Source of the DNA: an uncultured Acetatifactor sp.
Lineage (GTDB): Bacteria > Bacillota > Clostridia > Lachnospirales > Lachnospiraceae
Direction of reading: 5' to 3'
Assembly (NCBI GenBank): GCA_949840935.1
Contig: CATKXX010000024.1
Span: 1-46,336 of the forward strand
DNA: 46,336 nucleotides
Part shown: one piece after another, positions 25,339 to 33,793 of the stretch
Position numbering within the stretch: the first letter of the stretch is position 1
Layout of the letters: each line of letters begins with the position of its first letter
Position numbers and translations under genes: made by a program
The notes under the pieces: generated by a model
Seen by the model: the letters and a program-made list of their open reading frames with translations, nothing else
What the model was told of the DNA's origin: nothing
The model's database searches: none

Positions 25339-26154
25339 ATGAAGCATTATGAAGGTGTGTTTTCCTCCGTCCGCAAAAACGGCGAAATCTATTTCCGTGC
25401 CTCTCTGACCTACCGGCGCAAGCATATCAGCCTCGGCAGCTATAAATGTCCCGAGGCGGCACATGCCGCATATTCAGAGGGCCTGCGCCTGCTGAATTCT
25501 CCCCGGACGGCATTGGACGAGTACACGGAGGAATCCCCGCTCCCCTTTGAGAAATGGGTCTCCCTCATCAACTTCCGGGATAATGGCATTTATTTTGGTA
25601 ATCCTATTTACATGGGCCAGAAATTATTTTATTACTACCTCTCCCCCACCCATGTGCTGAAATTTGATCTGGACGACCTGTTCTATTACTCCTCGCATAA
25701 GATCATGTGCAGAGGCAGTCATTATTTTGCGGCTGATTACGGGCTCCAGGTCAGCATCGCCTCCCGCTATGGCATCAAACCCTATGCGAGAGAGGGAAAG
25801 GATTTCCGTTTTATCAATAACGATCCCACCGATTTCCGCCGTGAAAACCTGGAAATCCTCAACCTTTACCACGGCGTCAGCCGCGAACGCCAAAAAAACG
25901 GACAGTATCTCTATACTGTCCGCATCCATATCAGGGGAAATTACATTGTAGGCCGCTACCCCTCCGAGTGGGAAGCTGCCATCGCTTACAACAAAGCCAT
26001 AGATATCCTGAAAAAGAACGGCGTTACCAGGCATTATATACCCAATTATATCGAAGGGCTTTCCCCCAGCAGATATGCCGATATATACACAAAGGTAACT
26101 GTGTCTCCGAAGATAACGGACTACCGGCCCCCTACTTCTCCGAATAATCGATAA
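25339..26154 (+). CDS. AP2 / degenerate HNH / AP2 DNA-binding protein
   Basis: A 271-residue protein with two AP2-like DNA-binding domains. The first is at about 4-52 (YEGVFSSVRKNG, then ISLGSYKCPEAAHAAYSEG) and the second at about 177-227 (YHGVSRERQKNG, then YIVGRYPSEWEAAIAYNKA). Between them, about 107-175 resembles the HNH core of AP2-bearing homing endonucleases, ending FINNDPTDFRRENLEIL. There the His-Asn-His motif is degraded: the histidine expected before INGD reads RF, and the usual LHR reads ASR. The Asn of RRENL is kept. It therefore looks like a homing endonuclease that lost catalysis and became a DNA-binding protein. AAGGA lies 6 bases before the ATG. Its 3' end overlaps the convergent GH25 gene by 23 bases. 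Target unknown. Confidence 0.7.
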   Translation: MKHYEGVFSSVRKNGEIYFRASLTYRRKHISLGSYKCPEAAHAAYSEGLRLLNSPRTALDEYTEESPLPFEKWVSLINFRDNGIYFGNPIYMGQKLFYYYLSPTHVLKFDLDDLFYYSSHKIMCRGSHYFAADYGLQVSIASRYGIKPYAREGKDFRFINNDPTDFRRENLEILNLYHGVSRERQKNGQYLYTVRIHIRGNYIVGRYPSEWEAAIAYNKAIDILKKNGVTRHYIPNYIEGLSPSRYADIYTKVTVSPKITDYRPPTSPNNR

Positions 26155-27238
26155 AGCTTATGTTCAGGTTCGCATAGCCCGCAATCCCGTCAATATTGCC
26201 CGTCCTGCTGTACTGCCACATGGTAAACTTATAGGGATAATCCGGGATATCTGCCTCCTGCGCCAGCCAGACGTCATAAGCCGTCAGCTTGGACATATCA
26301 ATCGCCTTGATCAGCCACTGCTTGTTGCCATAGATCATCGTCTTGTAGCCTGCAGCCGCGATAGTGTCAAGAAACGCCTTGGTAATAGCTGTCCTCTCTG
26401 TTTTGGACAGCGTGTCCGTCCTCGCCGTATCATTCTCGACCAGCTCCATGTCGAAAGCCACCGGGTAACTGATTTGATATTCCCCCAGGTTCTCGATCAC
26501 CATATTGGCTTCCTCCCTGGCCTCATCCTCCGTGATCGCCTGGGAATAAAAGTACACTCCCACGTCAAGCCCCGCGTCCGTGGCACGCTTGATATTATCA
26601 CTGAAATACTCGTCCAGAATGAGCTGTCCCGTGCCATATCCCCTGGCACCCACACGTATCATGACAAAGTTGATCCCCGCTTTTTTCACTTTCACAAAAT
26701 CGATATAATCCTGGAGCTTTGACACATCAACTCCCACAAAGGATACCTGCTTTCCGTCCTCAAAATATTTCATCAGCTCAGACTGGCATACCAGCCTGGT
26801 AAAATCATATTCATGTTTGGGCAGATAAGGGCTGATCAACACCCACTCCTCCTTCCCGTCCGAATATGTGATCAGCGTATGCTTTCCGTCCGTGGAGGGA
26901 TCGTTCTGTGTCGCCTCAGGGGATGCCACCGGCTCCGGAGTCGCGGAGGGCGACTCTGAGGGAGGATACATATTCCAGAAGTCCAGATCATCCGGGGTCA
27001 GCTTGCTCCCGGAGAGAAGCTCGTCCGTATCCGGATATGACGTTGCAGACGGGGCCGGCGGAGGCGTCGGTGAATTCTGGGACTGTGCCACATTGTGATT
27101 CCCGCTCCCTCTGTGGTCATTGTTCATCATCAGCACTACAGCCAGGATTGCGGCCACAAACAGCGTCACCGCCACGATTGCTGACACCACCGTAGGTGTC
27201 AGCCCGGACCGGTCATCATAGTCATCGGGTAATCTCAT
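26132..27238 (-). CDS. GH25 muramidase, membrane-anchored
   Basis: A lysozyme-type cell wall hydrolase of 368 residues. Residues 15-37 form a single N-terminal membrane anchor, followed by a Ser/Pro/Thr-rich linker (about 50-115). The glycoside hydrolase 25 domain starts near 166. Catalytic-type acids are D171 in FVGVDVSKLQ and D263/E265 in PVAFDMELVEN; ATDAGLDVGVYFYSQAI is also typical. GGGAGG lies 8 bases before the ATG. It starts only 25 bases after rnfB, so it is probably read from the rnf transcript. Why a wall hydrolase should follow Rnf is not evident. Confidence 0.92.
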   Translation of the reverse strand: MRLPDDYDDRSGLTPTVVSAIVAVTLFVAAILAVVLMMNNDHRGSGNHNVAQSQNSPTPPPAPSATSYPDTDELLSGSKLTPDDLDFWNMYPPSESPSATPEPVASPEATQNDPSTDGKHTLITYSDGKEEWVLISPYLPKHEYDFTRLVCQSELMKYFEDGKQVSFVGVDVSKLQDYIDFVKVKKAGINFVMIRVGARGYGTGQLILDEYFSDNIKRATDAGLDVGVYFYSQAITEDEAREEANMVIENLGEYQISYPVAFDMELVENDTARTDTLSKTERTAITKAFLDTIAAAGYKTMIYGNKQWLIKAIDMSKLTAYDVWLAQEADIPDYPYKFTMWQYSRTGNIDGIAGYANLNISFIDYSEK

Positions 27239-27263
27239 CTATATACCTCCCTTGCAAGGAAAA

Positions 27264-28061
27264 TTATAATCGGACAATCGCCTTCTTGGGACATTTTTCC
27301 ATACAGGCGCCGCAGCCGACACATTTCTCCTGATTTATGGTAGCATTAAAATCTGTAACAGTCACCGCATTGCCGGGACAGCTTCTGACACAGATCCCGC
27401 AGCCGATACATCCCGTCTTGCAGGCCTTCATGGTGACCGGGCCCTTGTCCTTTGAGCTGCAGGCTACTGCCAGCTTCGCCCGGTACGGGACAAGGGAGAT
27501 CAGGTTCCTGGGACAGGCTGCAATACATTTGCCACATGCCTTGCAGGCTTCCCTGTCCACCACGGCCACCCCGTTTACCACATGGATAGCGTCAAAGGGA
27601 CATGCCTTCACACAGGTGCCATAGCCCAGGCAGCCGCTGTTGCAGGTTTTCGCGCCTCCTCCGGGGACAAAGGGCATCATACGGCAGTCCTCCACGCCGC
27701 AGTAATCATAATCCCTGCCCGCTTTCTCACAGTCTCCCTGGCACGCCACAAAGGCCACCTGGCGCTCCGCGCTCTGCGCCTCCACACCCATGATCTCAGC
27801 GATCCTTTTTCCCACCGGCTCGCCCCCCACGGGGCAGCCGTTCACAGGCGCTTCCCCCTTTGCAATGGCAGAGGCCAGGCCGGAGCAGCCTGCATAGCCG
27901 CAGCCTCCGCAGTTATTGCCGGGAAGGGCGGCCAGCACGGCCTCCTCCCTCTCATCCACCTGCACCTGAAACCGGATACCTGCAATCCCAAGGAAAAGCC
28001 CCACGAAACAGCCTACAGCCGCCACCACCCCGGCGGCGGTCAAAATTCCAATTATGCTCAT
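27264..28061 (-). CDS. rnfB: Rnf complex subunit B
   Basis: The iron-sulfur subunit of the Rnf ferredoxin:NAD+ oxidoreductase, which couples electron flow to Na+ or H+ export. A short N-terminal membrane helix is followed by the four-cysteine domain NNCGGCGYAGCSGL with a later Cys. Several [4Fe-4S] ferredoxin repeats follow: CKACGKCIAACP, CIGCGICVRSCP and CVGCGACMEKCP, plus CLGYGTCVKACP. The length (265) is typical of clostridial RnfB. AAGGGGGG lies 7 bases before the ATG. It is last in the order rnfC-D-G-E-A-B. Confidence 0.96.
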   Translation of the reverse strand: MSIIGILTAAGVVAAVGCFVGLFLGIAGIRFQVQVDEREEAVLAALPGNNCGGCGYAGCSGLASAIAKGEAPVNGCPVGGEPVGKRIAEIMGVEAQSAERQVAFVACQGDCEKAGRDYDYCGVEDCRMMPFVPGGGAKTCNSGCLGYGTCVKACPFDAIHVVNGVAVVDREACKACGKCIAACPRNLISLVPYRAKLAVACSSKDKGPVTMKACKTGCIGCGICVRSCPGNAVTVTDFNATINQEKCVGCGACMEKCPKKAIVRL

Positions 28062-28076
28062 GTGTCAGCCCCCCTT

Positions 28077-28661
28077 CTATAACAATCCTGAAAATCCCAC
28101 AAACGCGATCGCCATAAGCCCCGCCGTCAGCAGTACGATAGGCATACCCTGAAAAGCCTTTGGGATATCATTATACTCCATCTTCTCCCGGATACCGGCA
28201 AGGATTACGATGGAAACCGTAAAGCCCACAGCCGTGGCAAAGCCGTTCACTGTCCCCGTGAGAATGCCGTATTCCGCCTGTTCATTGTTGATCGCCACCC
28301 CCAGCACCGCACAGTTGGTAGTGATCAGCGGCAGATATACGCCCAGGGCCTCATAAAGGGCGGGCATCGCCTTGCGCAGGAACATTTCCACAAATTGTAC
28401 CAGCGCCGCAATGACCAGGATGAACACGATCGTATCCAGATACTGCACCTGGAACCGGATCAGGACAAACCGGTTGATGACACCGGCCACAAAGCTTGCC
28501 AGCGTGATGACAAAGATCACAGCCCCGCCCATGCCTGCGGCGGTCTTCACCTTCCTGGACACCCCCAGGAAGGGACAGAGCCCCAAAAACTGGCTCAGCA
28601 CCACATTACTGACCAAAGAGGAGCTGATTAAGATGACTAACAGGTCTTTTATATGATCCAT
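28077..28661 (-). CDS. rnfA: Rnf complex subunit A
   Basis: An integral membrane subunit (194 residues, about six helices) of the Rnf complex. Conserved stretches are SQFLGLCPFLGVS and LPLITTNCAVLGVA; the cysteines are those proposed to hold a membrane iron-sulfur centre with RnfE. The ATG immediately follows the rnfE stop codon (TAA ATG). GGAGGAGA inside the end of rnfE is its ribosome binding site, so the two are translationally coupled. Confidence 0.95.
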   Translation of the reverse strand: MDHIKDLLVILISSSLVSNVVLSQFLGLCPFLGVSRKVKTAAGMGGAVIFVITLASFVAGVINRFVLIRFQVQYLDTIVFILVIAALVQFVEMFLRKAMPALYEALGVYLPLITTNCAVLGVAINNEQAEYGILTGTVNGFATAVGFTVSIVILAGIREKMEYNDIPKAFQGMPIVLLTAGLMAIAFVGFSGLL

Positions 28662-29438
28662 TTACTTCTCCTCCTTATCCAAGTCTATGAGCTCCATCGC
28701 GGCATCAGACGGCTTCCGCAGCCCCTCTGCAGGCTGCTTCTCCCCGCCCATGTCATAAAAACGCCTGGTACAGCCCTGGTCAGAGCAGTTCATACAGTCT
28801 TCATTACAGCCGGAATCAATCTTTTCATAAGGCTTTCCTTCCCTTTTCCGCCGGTTTTTCACGGCATTCTGGACAGCCACCAGCATCGCCAGCACAAAGA
28901 ACGCCCCGGGGGCCTGCCCGAAGATGCGTATCGGTTCAAAACCCTCCGGCATCACCGCCGCCCCAAACAGTTTCCCGGCTCCCAGAAGCTCCCGGAATGC
29001 GCCGATACAGGTAAGCGCAAGGGAAAAGCCCAGCCCCATCCCAATACCGTCAAACAGGGAGGGTACGGGCGGGTTTGAGTATGCATAGCTCTCTGCACGC
29101 CCCAGGATGATACAGTTTACTACGATCAGCGGTATGTAAACCCCCAGCGATTTATTTAACGCCGGCAGATAAGCCTCCAGCAGAAGCTGCACCACGGTCA
29201 CGAAGGAGGCGATGACAACAATAAACGCCGGGATACGCACTCTGTTCGGGATCACCTTACGCAGCAGGGAGATGAACAGGTTGCTCAGCGCCAGGACCAC
29301 CATGGTGGTCAGCCCCATCCCCAGGCCGTTCATGGCAGAGGTGGTAACCGCCAGCGTAGGGCACATCCCAAGCATGAGGACAAAGGTAGGGTTCTCTTTC
29401 ACCAGCCCGTTATAGAGTCTTTCACCTGCTTTATTCAT
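28662..29438 (-). CDS. rnfE: Rnf complex subunit E with Cys-rich tail
   Basis: An integral membrane subunit homologous to RnfA, with GMCPTLAVTTSAMNGLGMG and IPLIVVNCIILGRAE. From about residue 200 it continues into a hydrophilic C-terminal tail not needed for the membrane fold. The tail contains GCNEDCMNCSDQGC, four cysteines at 211, 215, 218 and 223 (CX3CX2CX4C). This could bind a metal or iron-sulfur cluster on the cytosolic side; that is inference. GGAGG lies 8 bases before the ATG at 29436-29438, and the gene overlaps rnfG by 8 bases. Confidence 0.94.
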   Translation of the reverse strand: MNKAGERLYNGLVKENPTFVLMLGMCPTLAVTTSAMNGLGMGLTTMVVLALSNLFISLLRKVIPNRVRIPAFIVVIASFVTVVQLLLEAYLPALNKSLGVYIPLIVVNCIILGRAESYAYSNPPVPSLFDGIGMGLGFSLALTCIGAFRELLGAGKLFGAAVMPEGFEPIRIFGQAPGAFFVLAMLVAVQNAVKNRRKREGKPYEKIDSGCNEDCMNCSDQGCTRRFYDMGGEKQPAEGLRKPSDAAMELIDLDKEEK

Positions 29439-30072
29439 GGGCCGCACCTCCCTTCAGCAGCTCAAGGGCTGTCTTCAGCCCCCCGTTTACAGCGTTTGTG
29501 ACCGCCTTAGTAGTGATCGTTGCAGAGGAGATCGCATCCACCTCATTGGTACCTGGCACGGCGCCTGTCTTGGTATAGACAAAGCTGTCCACCTTCCTCC
29601 CCGCAAACTGGGGCACAAGCACATTGGGAGCCTCCATGCCCAGGCCTGCGGTCTCGCTGATTTCCAGGATAGACACCCCGTTTACGGTTCCGTCCGCCCC
29701 CACTCCCACATAGAGCACGATATCGCCGCCATAGCCCTTGGTGGAGACAGCCTCCACCACATAGCCGTAAAAGCCGGCGGCGTCCGAAGCGCTGTAGACA
29801 GCCCCGATTTCCACGTTGTCCTGCGCCAGCTCCTCCTGAAGCCCCGGGGAAGGAGCCACATCCAATTCTTCAAAAGCCAGCTCCACCCCGCTCTCCTTCG
29901 CCTCCGGGAAGACGGCAATGCACGCTTCCTTCACCGCCCGCTCCTGCTGCAGCCTTCTGGGCTCCTTCGTCATCTCATAGACCAGTCCCAGGAGCAGCCC
30001 TGACAGTAATGTTATCAGGAAAAGGATACCTGCCTCCTTCAGCATGATCCTCACATCACTTTTATCCCTCAT
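29431..30072 (-). CDS. rnfG: Rnf complex subunit G
   Basis: The extracytoplasmic flavoprotein subunit (213 residues) with one N-terminal membrane helix (GILFLITLLSGLLLGLVY). The FMN attachment motif is SSATIT near 182-187; T185 corresponds to the threonine that carries covalent FMN in family members (S/T-G-A-T). Here the usual Gly is Ser. The ATG overlaps the rnfD stop (ATGA), and GGGAGG lies 9 bases upstream. Confidence 0.95.
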   Translation of the reverse strand: MRDKSDVRIMLKEAGILFLITLLSGLLLGLVYEMTKEPRRLQQERAVKEACIAVFPEAKESGVELAFEELDVAPSPGLQEELAQDNVEIGAVYSASDAAGFYGYVVEAVSTKGYGGDIVLYVGVGADGTVNGVSILEISETAGLGMEAPNVLVPQFAGRKVDSFVYTKTGAVPGTNEVDAISSATITTKAVTNAVNGGLKTALELLKGGAAHE

Positions 30073-31004
30073 GCCCGCTTACCTCCCCTCTGGCAGCCAA
30101 AGGCAGCCGGCTTCGTCACCCTCTCGATCAGGGGCACCAGAAGATTTCCCAGGAGAATGGCGTAGGACACGCCCTCAGCCCCGGGGCCGAAGATTCGGAA
30201 AATCCCTGTCATGATTCCGAGGAAAATGCCGAATACGTACTGGCCTCTTATGGTGATGGGACGCGTCACATAGTCCGTGGCCATGAAAAAGGCCCCCAGC
30301 ATAAGCCCGCCCCCTGCAAGCTGGGCGGACAGATAAGCAGGATCAAAACCCCGTCCGCCAAAAATCCCGGTAAATAATACAAAAGTCACTATGTAGCTTC
30401 CGGGGATCCGCAGATCGATCACTCCCGTCATCAGCAGGAAACATGCCCCCGCCACCAGCGCGATCACGGAAGTCTCCCCGATAGTGCCGGCCGTATGTCC
30501 CGTGATCATGTTCATGACATTTACCTGCTCTCCTGCCTTCAGCGCTGCCAGCGGCGTTGCCCCGGTATACGCATCGCATTCAAAGGCCGTCATGGCAGTA
30601 GGAAAGGATATCAGAAGGAAACACCTTGCAGCCAGCGCCGGATTCATAAAATTCTGCCCCAGGCCGCCAAACAGCATTTTCACTGCCAGGATGGCGAACA
30701 CACCGCCCAGCGCTGCCATCCACAGCGGAATCGTCACCGGCAGATTCAGGGCAAGCAGCAGCCCCGTCACCACCGCGGACAGATCCGACACCGTAGTCCT
30801 TTTCCTGTATAATCCGAACAAAAACTCCGTAAGCACCGTGCTGGCAATCGTCACAAGAACCACCGTCAGCGCCCGCATGCCAAAATTATAGATTCCAAAA
30901 CCGGTGGCGGGCATCAGGGCAGCCACCACCGCCAGCATGATTCCGTTGGTAGTCACCCTGGAACGGATATGCGGGTTGGATGATACCTTCATTCGTTCAC
31001 TCAC
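30069..31004 (-). CDS. rnfD: Rnf complex subunit D
   Basis: A membrane subunit (311 residues, about nine helices) of the Rnf ion pump. The covalent FMN motif is TGAT with T150 in YTGATPLAAL. NFMNPALAARCFLLISFP and FFMATDYVTRP are family signatures. The start is a GTG (31002-31004) with GGAGG 6 bases upstream; an ATG four codons later is less well placed. It begins 71 bases after rnfC. Confidence 0.95.
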   Translation of the reverse strand: MSERMKVSSNPHIRSRVTTNGIMLAVVAALMPATGFGIYNFGMRALTVVLVTIASTVLTEFLFGLYRKRTTVSDLSAVVTGLLLALNLPVTIPLWMAALGGVFAILAVKMLFGGLGQNFMNPALAARCFLLISFPTAMTAFECDAYTGATPLAALKAGEQVNVMNMITGHTAGTIGETSVIALVAGACFLLMTGVIDLRIPGSYIVTFVLFTGIFGGRGFDPAYLSAQLAGGGLMLGAFFMATDYVTRPITIRGQYVFGIFLGIMTGIFRIFGPGAEGVSYAILLGNLLVPLIERVTKPAAFGCQRGGKRA

Positions 31005-31075
31005 TTTTCTCCTCCTGTTCCCATTGCTGTTTCCAGCAATATCCTATCTCTTTCACATCCTATTTCTTTCATAGC

Positions 31076-32392
31076 CTATTTCTTTCTTTTGGCAAGAAGC
31101 AGCTTACGCATGGATTTGATCTCCTGGGTCAGCGGGCGCTTCGCCGGACAGATAAAGCTGCAGCAGCCGCACTCGCAGCACTCCATTCCATTGTTTTCCA
31201 GAAAAGCCTCCTCGTCAAAGCGCTCCGCATAATCCGCCAGCCTGCTGGGTATCACGCGTCCCGGGCAGGCTTCCACGCATCTGCCGCAGTTAATACACGG
31301 CCCCGGCTCCATGGCTGAAACCTCGTCCTTCGTCAGCGCCAGCAGGGCGGTTGACGTTTTGGTAGTGGGCACATTCAGATCAAACATGGCAAACCCCATC
31401 ATGGGGCCGCCGCAGATAACCTTCTCGGGCTCCCCCTTAAAGCCTCCCGCCGCCCGGATCAGCTCACTGTAGCTCGTCCCAATGCGCACACGGAAATTCT
31501 GCGGCCTGGCCACCGCGTCCCCTGTCACAGTGACAATCCTCTCGATCAGCGGACGTCCCTCGACAATGGCCCTGTATACCGCTACCACCGTATCCACATT
31601 ATTGACCACGCACCCCACATCCGCGGGAAGCATGGAGGAATTGATCTTCCGGCCTGTGGACGCATAGATCAGCTGACGCTCCGCACCCTGGGGATACTTT
31701 GTCTTCAGCGCCTTGACGCTGATCCCTGTTTCCTCCCTGGTAAGCCGTTTCAGCAGCTCGATACAGTCAGGCTTATTGTCCTCCACCGCCAGGATCCCGT
31801 GGGCATTTTCAAACAGCCTCAGAAGGATCTTTAACCCTCCCACAAGCTTCTCCGGCTCCTCAAGCATCCGCCGGTAGTCGGAAGTCAGGTAGGGCTCGCA
31901 TTCGGCACAATTCACAATCACATAATCTATTTTCCCGGGCTCCTTCGGAGAGAGCTTCACATGGGTGGGAAACCCGGCACCGCCCATACCCACAATCCCC
32001 GCCTGGCGGATGCATTCGATGATTTCCTCCCTTGCCATTTCCTCCGGGGGTGCACCGGGCGCAAAATCCACGCTCTCATATCGGGTATCGTTGTCGAGAA
32101 TGATGCTCATGACCATGTCACCGGTGACGACACGCCGCGGTTCGATTGCCTTTACCGTGCCGGAAACAGATGCATAGACAGGCACAGAGACGAAGCCGGC
32201 GCTTTCCGCTATCTTTTGTCCTGCCAGCACTCTGTCCCCCTTGGCTACGACTGCCCGGGCCGGCGCCCCGATGTGCTGGCTTAAGGGATACACCACCTCG
32301 CCCTCCGGCAGGATATCCCGTATCGGCTTATCCTTGGACAGATCCTTCCCGTCATAAGGGTGAATACCGCCCACAAACGTAAACTTTGCCAT
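31076..32392 (-). CDS. rnfC: Rnf complex subunit C
   Basis: The peripheral NADH/FMN- and iron-sulfur-binding subunit (438 residues), homologous to the Nqo1 subunit of complex I. The N-terminus FVGGIHPYDGKD is typical. The nucleotide-binding glycine loop is GIVGMGGAGFPTHVK, and two C-terminal [4Fe-4S] motifs read CINCGRCVEACP and CCECGCCSFICP. AGGA lies 8 bases before the ATG at 32390-32392. It is the first gene of the rnf operon. A leader hairpin (32414-32446) sits directly upstream of the ribosome binding site. Confidence 0.96.
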   Translation of the reverse strand: MAKFTFVGGIHPYDGKDLSKDKPIRDILPEGEVVYPLSQHIGAPARAVVAKGDRVLAGQKIAESAGFVSVPVYASVSGTVKAIEPRRVVTGDMVMSIILDNDTRYESVDFAPGAPPEEMAREEIIECIRQAGIVGMGGAGFPTHVKLSPKEPGKIDYVIVNCAECEPYLTSDYRRMLEEPEKLVGGLKILLRLFENAHGILAVEDNKPDCIELLKRLTREETGISVKALKTKYPQGAERQLIYASTGRKINSSMLPADVGCVVNNVDTVVAVYRAIVEGRPLIERIVTVTGDAVARPQNFRVRIGTSYSELIRAAGGFKGEPEKVICGGPMMGFAMFDLNVPTTKTSTALLALTKDEVSAMEPGPCINCGRCVEACPGRVIPSRLADYAERFDEEAFLENNGMECCECGCCSFICPAKRPLTQEIKSMRKLLLAKRKK

Positions 32393-32413
32393 AATCATTT
32401 TCCTTTCCGATTT

Positions 32414-32446
32414 CAGCCCCGCTCCCATGATGCTGACCCGGGGCTG
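32414..32446 (-). other. Leader hairpin of the rnf operon
   Basis: On the minus strand CAGCCCCG pairs with CGGGGCTG around a 17-base loop. It lies about 20 bases before the rnfC start and just upstream of its ribosome binding site. No T-run follows, so it is not a terminator. It could affect mRNA stability or access to the start. Confidence 0.4.
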
Positions 32447-32466
32447 TTTCTCCCTTGTCAACCTCT

Positions 32467-32486
32467 AATAGTTTAAATATACTATT
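32467..32486. promoter_or_regulatory. Inverted repeat in the rnfC / RNase H divergent region
   Basis: AATAGT (32467-32472) and ACTATT (32481-32486) are perfect inverted copies 8 bases apart in the A+T-rich region between two divergent genes. It is a possible operator. It does not match the Rex consensus. A TATAAT at 32541-32546 is a likely -10 box for the plus-strand gene. Confidence 0.3.
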
Positions 32487-32566
32487 TTTTTCATAAAAAT
32501 ACTACTGCAAAGTTGAAAATTGTGCTATTATTGATGTAGCTATAATTTATTGACATGGAGGCAGTG

Positions 32567-33670
32567 ATGAGGATTTCTAAAGAAACTTTTGATAATTTTA
32601 GTATTTCCTACCCCTTGGAAAAGCTGGCGCCTCTGGAGCGTATCCTCTTTTTAGATATTGAGACCACCGGCTTTACAGCGCGCTCCTCCTATCTGTATCT
32701 GATCGGGTGCGCATATTACCAGAATGGCAGTTGGCACGCCATACAATGGCTGGCTGAAAATTATGACCAGGAGGCAGCCGTTCTGAAATCATTTTTTGAT
32801 TTTGCCAAATATTTCCGCTATCTGGTACATTTTAACGGCAATAATTTCGACCTGCCCTTTCTCACTCAGAAATGCCAACAGCTCTCGCTTCCCTACACCT
32901 TTGACGGCTTCCAGGGAATCGACCTGTATAAACGGATCATACCTTATAAATATTTCCTGAAACTGCCAAACTGTAAGCAGAAGACCCTGGAGCAGTTCCT
33001 GGGGATTGACCGCAAGGACGTATTCACCGGAGGGGAGCTGATCGGCATCTACCAGGATTATGTGAAAAATCCCAGTGAATTCGCGGAAAACGCTCTTCTC
33101 CTCCACAATGCGGACGATTTAAAGGGTATGCTGGAGACGCTTCCCATGCTGACTTATTACGACCTTTTTAACGAGCCTGTGAAGGCCAGAAAGGTTCAGG
33201 CCAACTCATATAAGGATGTAAACGGCAACAGGCGCAGGGAATTACTTATCACCCTGTCACTGGAAAACCGCCTTCCCAAACCTGTATCTTCCGCCGCCAA
33301 CAGCTGCTTTTTCAGAGGCGAAGGCTTTGAGGCCTGTATCAAGGTTCCCATCTTCGAGGAGGAGCTGAAATATTTTTACTCGAACTATCAGGATTATTTT
33401 TACCTGCCTGCCGAGGATGTAGCCCTCCATAAATCCGTAGCCAGGTTCGTGGACAAGAATCATCGCGTCCCCGCTTCAGCCGCGACCTGCTATACGCGCA
33501 AGACGTCAAGCTACCTGCCCCAGTGGGACTTCCTGTTCCTGCCTTTCTTTAAGAGAGATTATAAAAGCCGCGACCTGTTCTTTGAGCTGACTGACGAGCT
33601 GAAGAGAAACAGGCAGGCTTTCTCCACCTACGCCGCACATATCCTGAATATGATAGCATCCGCATATTGA
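32567..33670 (+). CDS. RNase H-like exonuclease, YprB type
   Basis: A 367-residue protein of the YprB-type RNase H-like (DEDD exonuclease) family. Acidic active-site residues are in FLDIETTGF (D30, E32), FNGNNFDLPFL (D95) and LLHNADDLKGM (H180, D183/D184). These are the positions expected of a DnaQ-like 3'-5' exonuclease. The C-terminal 170 residues are not recognised and lack the TPR repeats of some relatives. The ATG at 32567 has GGAGG 5 bases upstream; the ATG at 32555 contains that site and is unlikely. Substrate unknown. It converges with cheR over a shared terminator. Confidence 0.85.
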   Translation: MRISKETFDNFSISYPLEKLAPLERILFLDIETTGFTARSSYLYLIGCAYYQNGSWHAIQWLAENYDQEAAVLKSFFDFAKYFRYLVHFNGNNFDLPFLTQKCQQLSLPYTFDGFQGIDLYKRIIPYKYFLKLPNCKQKTLEQFLGIDRKDVFTGGELIGIYQDYVKNPSEFAENALLLHNADDLKGMLETLPMLTYYDLFNEPVKARKVQANSYKDVNGNRRRELLITLSLENRLPKPVSSAANSCFFRGEGFEACIKVPIFEEELKYFYSNYQDYFYLPAEDVALHKSVARFVDKNHRVPASAATCYTRKTSSYLPQWDFLFLPFFKRDYKSRDLFFELTDELKRNRQAFSTYAAHILNMIASAY

Positions 33671-33701
33671 GGGGCTGCGATTTCGCACCATATTACATCT
33701 G

Positions 33702-33745
33702 AAAAAAAGGGAACACTGCTGTTGCAGCGTCCCTTTTTCTTTTCT
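33702..33745. terminator. Bidirectional terminator
   Basis: AAAGGGA (33706-33712) pairs with TCCCTTT (33730-33736), and CTGC with GCAG inside, around a TGTT loop. A T-rich tail follows on the plus strand and a run of seven T on the minus strand. It serves both the RNase H-like gene and cheR. Confidence 0.75.
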
Positions 33746-33793
33746 TCTTTTGCCATGTCCGGCCATTGATCATAAAACAAAACTCTGATTATC

